Source: Candidatus Nitrotoga sp. CP45 (GTDB taxonomy: Bacteria > Pseudomonadota > Gammaproteobacteria > Burkholderiales > Gallionellaceae). From it: 64,000 nt of DNA. This document shows, piece after piece, positions 61,979 through 64,000 of the stretch. Position 1 is the first letter of the stretch. Each line of letters opens with the position of its first letter. The notes beneath the pieces were generated by a model that was given only the letters and a program-made list of their open reading frames with translations, had not been told where the DNA came from and did no database searches. The DNA is taken from the NCBI GenBank assembly GCA_003402375.1, contig QFXJ01000030.1:34584-98583 (forward strand), written 5' to 3'. Position numbers and translations under genes: made by a program.

Positions 61979-63397
61979 ATGCCAATATTAAGTTTAGATC
62001 CAAACGATCCTTTTCCGTTGATTGATCAGATTGCCGACGGCATCAAAAAAATGATAGATAGTAAGGCAATTCGATCGGATGCGCGTATGCCTTCGATACG
62101 AAAATTTGCCCAGAACCACGGAGTAAGCCGCTTCACTGTTGTCCAGGCATATGACAAGCTGGTGGCCATGGGATATCTGTATTCGAGGCAAGGTTCCGGT
62201 TTCTATGTTTCATCTCGTTTGGCGCCTCGTGATTCATCGGAAGCGGCATACAAACTCGATAGCGTAATAGATGTCGTTTGGCTATTAAGGAATTCGCTTA
62301 AGGATCGCGCTAGCAAAACGATGCCCGGAGCCTGGTGGCTTCCAGCCTCATGGATGGTAGAGACAGGCATCAAAAAAAGCTTGAGGGCATTGTCATTAAA
62401 AGACGGAGAATTTCTTACTGCCTATGGCACGCCAGGCGGTTATTTACCCTTGAGGGACCTACTGCAAAGAAAATTATCCAGTATCGGCGTTGTGGCGGAT
62501 ACCTCGCAGATTATCCTGACTACAGGAGTGACACATGCGATGGACTTGGTAACTCGATATTTTGTGCGGGCAGGAGATGCTATATTAGTCGATGATCCGG
62601 GATATTTTATTCTTTTCGGAGGGTTGAAATCATTTGGCGCTAAAATTGTCGGGGTACCCTGGAATCAGGATGGCCCTGATACCCATGCGATGGAAGCGCT
62701 GATAAAGGAACATCATCCCAAGCTCTTTTTTACCAATACGATTTTGCACAACCCGACCGGTGCCAGTATTAGTCAGCCTGTTGCCCATCGCATGCTTCAG
62801 CTGGCCGAAAAATACGACATGATGCTGGTTGAAGATGACATATATGGTGACTTTCATCCGGCAACGGCAACTCGTCTTGCCACGCTCGACCAGCTCAATC
62901 GGGTGATCTATGTAAGCAGCTTCTCGAAATCGGTCTCAGCAAGTCTGCGTGTTGGATATTTTGCATGTAACCGAGAAATCGCAGAGAGCCTCTGTGATGT
63001 TAAGTTACTGACTGGTCTTACCACTTCGGAAGTGAGCGAGCGACTAATATATCAACTTTTAACTGATGGCCATTATCGAAAGCATCTGGATAAGCTTCGA
63101 GCAAAATTGCAACTAGCACGACAAAACACGATTGCTAAACTCGAAAATCTTGGCTTCACACTTTATTGTGAGCCGGAAGGCGGAATGTTTGTTTGGGCAA
63201 AATTGAATGGCCTAAATAACGCGGCTGAAATTGCAAGCCTCGCAGCAAAAGAGGGAATCATGCTCGCTCCCGGAAACATGTTCCGGCCGCACCAGGAATC
63301 TTCACCTTGGTTCAGGTTTAACGTAGCCCATTGCGGCGACGATGCAACGTTTGAGTTTTTTAAAAAATGGCGGATTCAAACACTGAAGCATGGATGA
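61979..63397 (+). CDS. MocR-family GntR-type regulator with aminotransferase-like domain
   Basis: 472 aa. The winged helix in residues ~10-75 (PLIDQIADGIKKMIDS, MPSIRKFAQNHGVSRFTVVQAYDKL, GYLYSRQGSGFYV) is joined by a linker to a fold-type I PLP domain from ~100: YGTPGGYLPLRDLL, HNPTGASISQ, LVEDDIYGDFH (Asp) and SSFSKSVSASLRVGY with the PLP lysine near 319. MocR proteins use PLP as a sensor more than as an enzyme cofactor, regulating vitamin B6, GABA or membrane-protein genes. The 177-bp divergent region shared with the hypothetical membrane protein is the likely operator. Target unknown. Confidence 0.92.
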   Translation: MPILSLDPNDPFPLIDQIADGIKKMIDSKAIRSDARMPSIRKFAQNHGVSRFTVVQAYDKLVAMGYLYSRQGSGFYVSSRLAPRDSSEAAYKLDSVIDVVWLLRNSLKDRASKTMPGAWWLPASWMVETGIKKSLRALSLKDGEFLTAYGTPGGYLPLRDLLQRKLSSIGVVADTSQIILTTGVTHAMDLVTRYFVRAGDAILVDDPGYFILFGGLKSFGAKIVGVPWNQDGPDTHAMEALIKEHHPKLFFTNTILHNPTGASISQPVAHRMLQLAEKYDMMLVEDDIYGDFHPATATRLATLDQLNRVIYVSSFSKSVSASLRVGYFACNREIAESLCDVKLLTGLTTSEVSERLIYQLLTDGHYRKHLDKLRAKLQLARQNTIAKLENLGFTLYCEPEGGMFVWAKLNGLNNAAEIASLAAKEGIMLAPGNMFRPHQESSPWFRFNVAHCGDDATFEFFKKWRIQTLKHG

Positions 63398-63473
63398 CTT
63401 ATTTCTCAATAAGCCAATGCTGTGACACATAAATAAAGCTAAACCTTAACAAAAGCGCTTGACATTACGCTAG

Positions 63474-63673
63474 TTATTCACAACTTACGCATAGACCCAA
63501 TAATGAAAAATATTTTAGCACTGGCATTAAGAATGCAAATATAACATATTGTTTTTATAATAAATAAATTTTGCTTATGAAATAGGCGACTAAACAAAAC
63601 TGTATATAATATGAGCGGTTAGCTCAGTTACATTGAAATTATCCACATTGTTATCCACAGTTTTTGTGGACAA
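63474..63673. other. Cluster of DnaA-box sequences in an A+T-rich region
   Basis: Two exact consensus boxes TTATCCACA lie at 63639-63647 and 63651-63659. A near-consensus inverted one (TGTGGACAA) lies at 63665-63673 and a further TTATTCACA at 63474-63482. The DNA between them is very A+T-rich, as in a duplex-unwinding element. No dnaA, rpmH or partition gene is in view, so an origin cannot be asserted. Confidence 0.45.
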
Positions 63674-63837
63674 CATAAAATACTTAATAAAGTCAGTTAG
63701 GTTCATTAAGTACGGTAGAAATTTACGTACCTGATTAGTTACGTGCCTCAGTTGGGTGTAATTTTTTACGTACAGGCTCATGTGGTGAGCCACTGAGGGG
63801 CGAATAATAGGCGCGCATTTACCCAAGGAGATGCGTC

Positions 63838-64000
63838 ATGGCAATGAACCGAGTTCAGTTTCAAAAGGGTATGTCGATATCTGAGTTTCTAAAGCAGTAC
63901 GGGAGGGTGGAGCAATGTCACGCGGCGCTGTTGGCGTCGCGCTGGCCAGAGGGCTTTGTCTGCCCGCATTGCGGAGAAACCCATCACAGCACCTTCATCC
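63838..64000 (+). mobile_element. IS1595-family (ISXO2-like) transposase, N-terminal part, cut by window end
   Basis: From ATG 63838 (AAGGAG upstream) the frame reads MNRVQFQKGMSISEFLKQYG, then ALLASRWPEGFVCPHCGETHH. This is the N-terminal zinc-ribbon of IS1595/ISXO2 transposases, where WPxGFxCPxCG is diagnostic. The DDE-type catalytic part lies beyond base 64000. The left end of the element should fall between ~63690 and 63830, but without the other end I could not define the inverted repeat. Confidence 0.85.

Noticed and set aside
63613..63631. GCGGTTAGCTCAGTTAC, resembling the 5' D-arm of a tRNA
   Set aside because: Only ~15 bases match; no acceptor stem, anticodon arm or T-arm follows.

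Overview
The window reads as chromosomal DNA of a Gram-negative betaproteobacterium. The cysTWA-cysB order, the dapC-dapD ... dapE-prmB block, an LpxO-type hydroxylase and a phcBSRQ-like operon (best known from Ralstonia/Cupriavidus) all fit. A member of the Nitrosomonadales (Gallionellaceae-like) is a guess; no rRNA or other phylogenetic marker is present to settle it, and I see no tRNA, rRNA or CRISPR array.

Region 1 (1-11235) is an iron-acquisition locus. It holds a vibrioferrin-type NIS siderophore operon: ATP-grasp ligase (cut by the window edge), NIS synthetase, MFS exporter, second NIS synthetase, PLP decarboxylase, and an SbnG-like citrate synthase of the HpcH/HpaI fold. A TonB-dependent receptor and a PepSY membrane protein (possible ferric-siderophore reductase) follow. 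A decayed copy of the receptor's 5' end lies just before the intact receptor.

Region 2 (11373-34636) is mostly housekeeping: a CDF metal exporter broken by a ~104-bp palindromic element, alanine dehydrogenase, a class II amidotransferase, sulfate transporter CysTWA with CysB, a Sel1-repeat protein, AlaRS, a three-gene signalling module (haem-motif histidine kinase, Rcp1-like regulator, REC-PAS-PAS-GGDEF-EAL), Tmk, a DMT transporter, and lysine-pathway genes dapC, dapD and dapE interleaved with pilU, an ArsC/Spx-like gene and prmB.

Region 3 (34637-41760) is the most interesting. A four-gene operon resembles the Ralstonia phcBSRQ quorum-sensing system: methyltransferase, six-TM histidine kinase, REC-kinase hybrid, and a REC protein with an uncharacterised C-terminal region. 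It is accompanied by a divergent response regulator with an unassigned C-terminal domain, and is flanked by serine-recombinase and IS3 remnants.

Region 4 (41765-64000) holds MgtA, a LITAF-like zinc-ribbon protein, PEP synthase, a spermidine-synthase-like protein, a chemoreceptor, NAD(P)HX dehydratase, PurL, a secreted KatG, LpxO, an AI-2E-family permease, small membrane proteins (including a 58-aa one) and a MocR regulator. A degenerate inverted copy of the LITAF-like gene lies on the far side of ppsA. An IS30 remnant sits upstream of katG. The window ends in a cluster of DnaA-box sequences followed by the start of an IS1595-type transposase.
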